A stretch of 64,000 bases of DNA from Desulfopila aestuarii DSM 18488 (GTDB lineage: Bacteria > Desulfobacterota > Desulfobulbia > Desulfobulbales > Desulfocapsaceae): positions 1 through 64,000 of the forward strand of contig CAMBBS010000006.1 of the NCBI GenBank assembly GCA_945863875.1, read 5' to 3'. The position numbers were made by a program, and so were the translations under genes. Positions 62,488-64,000 of this stretch are shown here, piece after piece. Below the pieces are notes generated by a model. That model did not search any database, was not told the DNA's origin, and saw only the letters and a list, made by a program, of their open reading frames with translations. Every line of letters begins with the position of its first letter. Within the stretch, counting starts at the first letter, position 1.

Positions 62488-63392
62488 GAACGCTCCCCGG
62501 GCACTGGAAAATTTTTCATGGCTTTCTCCTCGTAAACAGGAATCAGGTCAAAGAAAGAACGACCAAGCTCCATTTTGTTATGTTTCAGGCAACCGTTGCC
62601 GAAAATGGTGATTTTTTTCTTCAACTCCTGCAATGCCATGCGATGCATCCGGCAGTCAAGCACCCCGGAATCGAGCAGTTTTCTCAGACTGTATATACGC
62701 ATCCGGTCCATACCAAGAGCCAATTGCGAAGAGACCTGATCTTCCCGTCCGCCCTCTTTGACGGTCAGCGGTTTATCGACGAGAAGAAAAGGATATCGAC
62801 AACTTATCCGCAACCACAGGTCATAATCTTCGCAACATTGCAGGGATTCATCAAAAAATCCAACCTGGTCGAAGAGTTCTCGTTTCATCATGACCGTCGA
62901 CAGACCCACCGTGCAGAGGCGCAGGCACTGGGCGAAGATATCGCCGTCGCCGGGAATATGTTTCTTTTTCTGATTCAAATACTGGCCCCTGCGCAGCCAT
63001 TTCTCCCGCGTGTGACTGATCCGGCAGGCGGGATTATCGGCAAGATATGCATATTGCCTTTCGAGTTTTCGTCTCTGCCAGTGATCATCTGAATCGAGAA
63101 AGGCAATGTAAGGAAAAGTTGCCTGACGCACACCATAATTGCGCGCCGCAGCCGGGCCGCTATGGTCCTGGGCGTAAACTTTGCACATTTTTTTAGCGGA
63201 ACTCGATAAATCATTGAGTAATTGAGCAGTGTCATCCGTTGAACCATCGTCAACAATAATGAGCTCGGAACATTGCACCGTCTGGTTGCATACCGAATCA
63301 ACCGCCCGCTTGAGCAGTGAGCTTCGATTGAACGTCGGAATAACCACTGATACCGGACAGCTTTGCATATTTTCGTGTTTGGGCACAGACAT
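62484..63392 (-). CDS. family 2 glycosyltransferase
   Basis: The 302-residue GT-A enzyme has VSVVIPTFNRSSLLKRAVDSV, the DDGSTDDTA nucleotide-binding motif, ARNYGV, and the metal-binding DSDDHW. The later CCEDYDLWLRIS contains the catalytic acid region. There is no TM helix, so it is cytoplasmic or peripheral. It heads a two-gene unit with the SPL-type protein. The acceptor is unknown. Confidence 0.88.
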   Translation of the reverse strand: MSVPKHENMQSCPVSVVIPTFNRSSLLKRAVDSVCNQTVQCSELIIVDDGSTDDTAQLLNDLSSSAKKMCKVYAQDHSGPAAARNYGVRQATFPYIAFLDSDDHWQRRKLERQYAYLADNPACRISHTREKWLRRGQYLNQKKKHIPGDGDIFAQCLRLCTVGLSTVMMKRELFDQVGFFDESLQCCEDYDLWLRISCRYPFLLVDKPLTVKEGGREDQVSSQLALGMDRMRIYSLRKLLDSGVLDCRMHRMALQELKKKITIFGNGCLKHNKMELGRSFFDLIPVYEEKAMKNFPVPGERS

Positions 63393-63507
63393 AGAAAAAT
63401 ATTATTACATATGGCACTTTTCGTTGTCTATACTGTATACTACAATATTTAAAAAAATATACTCCTTCCCTCCGGGAAGTTTCAATTTTGATTTAAACGG
63501 CTTTAGA

Positions 63508-64000
63508 ATGACCACTGAAATACTCATTAATGCTACAAGCTATGAGGTTCGCCTTGCGCTTGTAGAAGACGGCAACCTCAGCGAATTCCATATGCAGAGA
63601 CCAACGGAAAAGGGTCTGATGGGAAACGTGTACAAAGGCAAGGTCGTCCGTGTCCTCCCGGGAATGCAGGCCGCTTTCGTCGATATCGGTCTTGAACGTA
63701 CCGGCTTTCTTTATGTGGACGATGTCTGCGTTGCTTCCTCGCCATCATGCGACTATACTCCCTGTATCACCGATTGCGCAAACAGCCATATTCGAGCCCA
63801 GGGGCTGCATATTGAAAACCTCCTCAGAGAAGGACAGGACATCCTGGTGCAGGTCAGTAAAGATCCCATAGGAACGAAAGGGGCCAGGTTAACCTGCCAC
63901 ATCACCCTCCCCTGTCGCAATCTCGTCTTCATCCCGCAAACCGATCATATCGGTATTTCGCGTAAAATAGAGGATGAGGAGATCCGAGACAGGCTCAAGG
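63508..64000 (+). CDS. ribonuclease E/G family, 5' end (partial)
   Basis: From ATG 63508 to the window edge 164 codons are open. The start MTTEILINATSYEVRLALVE, GNVYKGKVVRVLPGMQAAFV, DIGLERTGFLYVDDV and KDPIGTKGARLTCHITLPCR are the S1-domain and following RNase H-like part of RNase G/E. Between them lies the usual S1 insertion, here Cys-rich (SPSCDYTPCITDC). The catalytic domain is outside the window, so RNase G and E cannot be told apart, though the direct N-terminus favours RNase G. Confidence 0.9.
   Translation, partial: MTTEILINATSYEVRLALVEDGNLSEFHMQRPTEKGLMGNVYKGKVVRVLPGMQAAFVDIGLERTGFLYVDDVCVASSPSCDYTPCITDCANSHIRAQGLHIENLLREGQDILVQVSKDPIGTKGARLTCHITLPCRNLVFIPQTDHIGISRKIEDEEIRDRLK

Noticed and set aside
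1-64000. CRISPR array, rRNA or tRNA genes
   Set aside because: No regularly spaced direct repeats and no rRNA-like or cloverleaf/TTCRANY-type segments were found by eye; a tRNAscan run would be decisive.

Overview
The window looks like chromosomal DNA of a Gram-negative, probably sulfate- or sulfur-metabolising member of the Desulfobacterota (Desulfobulbales-like). This is an inference from gene content and style: lipid A genes (lpxB, lpxK, lpxC), a complete branched-chain amino acid ABC operon, a long anaerobe-type cobalamin nucleotide-loop operon with a CobD-CobQ fusion, a YcaO-TPR protein next to tsaE, and a class II J protein. No rRNA, tRNA or CRISPR array was recognised.

Region 1 (1-2555) is a scar-rich border. 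It holds the 3' tip of an unknown gene, a frameshifted HNH endonuclease, a comM remnant with an internal deletion and a lost 3' part, trmN6, and about 610 bp of structured non-coding DNA with a possible sigma-54 promoter.

Region 2 (2556-25588) is the most unusual part. It is one uninterrupted 23-kb plus-strand operon encoding a contractile tail without head, terminase, integrase or lysis genes. The order is Mu-like: terminator-position protein fused to a concanavalin-like domain, sheath, tube, assembly chaperone, disordered linker protein, hub-adaptor protein, 1140-residue tape-measure-like protein, 821-residue membrane-helix/M23 peptidase protein, hub (gpD), spike (gpV), PAAR tip, gp25, gpJ, a gpI wedge protein carrying a beta-propeller, two paralogous coiled-coil/Ig-like proteins and a final beta-rich protein of unknown family. 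It lacks the AAA+ ATPase and the multiple sheath and tube genes usual in PVC/Afp loci. It is best described as an atypical headless contractile injection system or tailocin, with several unexplained parts. A sensor histidine kinase without a partner regulator abuts it convergently, with three bases between stop codons.

Region 3 (25592-45168) is mostly core and envelope metabolism: queD with a nucleotide-sugar dehydrogenase, a molybdopterin-binding-fold protein, an Smr protein, lpxB with a Gfo/Idh oxidoreductase, livKHMGF, lpxK, lpxC, yjbQ, a small SleB-type hydrolase, a KdnA-like 8-amino-Kdo transaminase, a TPR membrane protein, xseA and ndk. The lipid A, Kdo and nucleotide-sugar genes point to a modified LPS.

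Region 4 (45302-54356) is a minus-strand cobalamin assembly block (cobC, cobU, cobT, cobS, cobD-cobQ fusion, cbiB) downstream of tsaE and the YcaO-TPR gene. No cobalamin riboswitch is visible.

Region 5 (54357-57514) is a second decayed patch: an intact antitoxin gene with a toxin gene broken by a stop and two frameshifts, 15-bp direct repeats, a relic reading frame and a YejA-like binding protein without permeases.

Region 6 (57736-64000) is housekeeping: leuCD, a J protein, ssb, an SPL-type radical SAM enzyme overlapping a family 2 glycosyltransferase, and the 5' end of an RNase E/G gene cut by the window edge.
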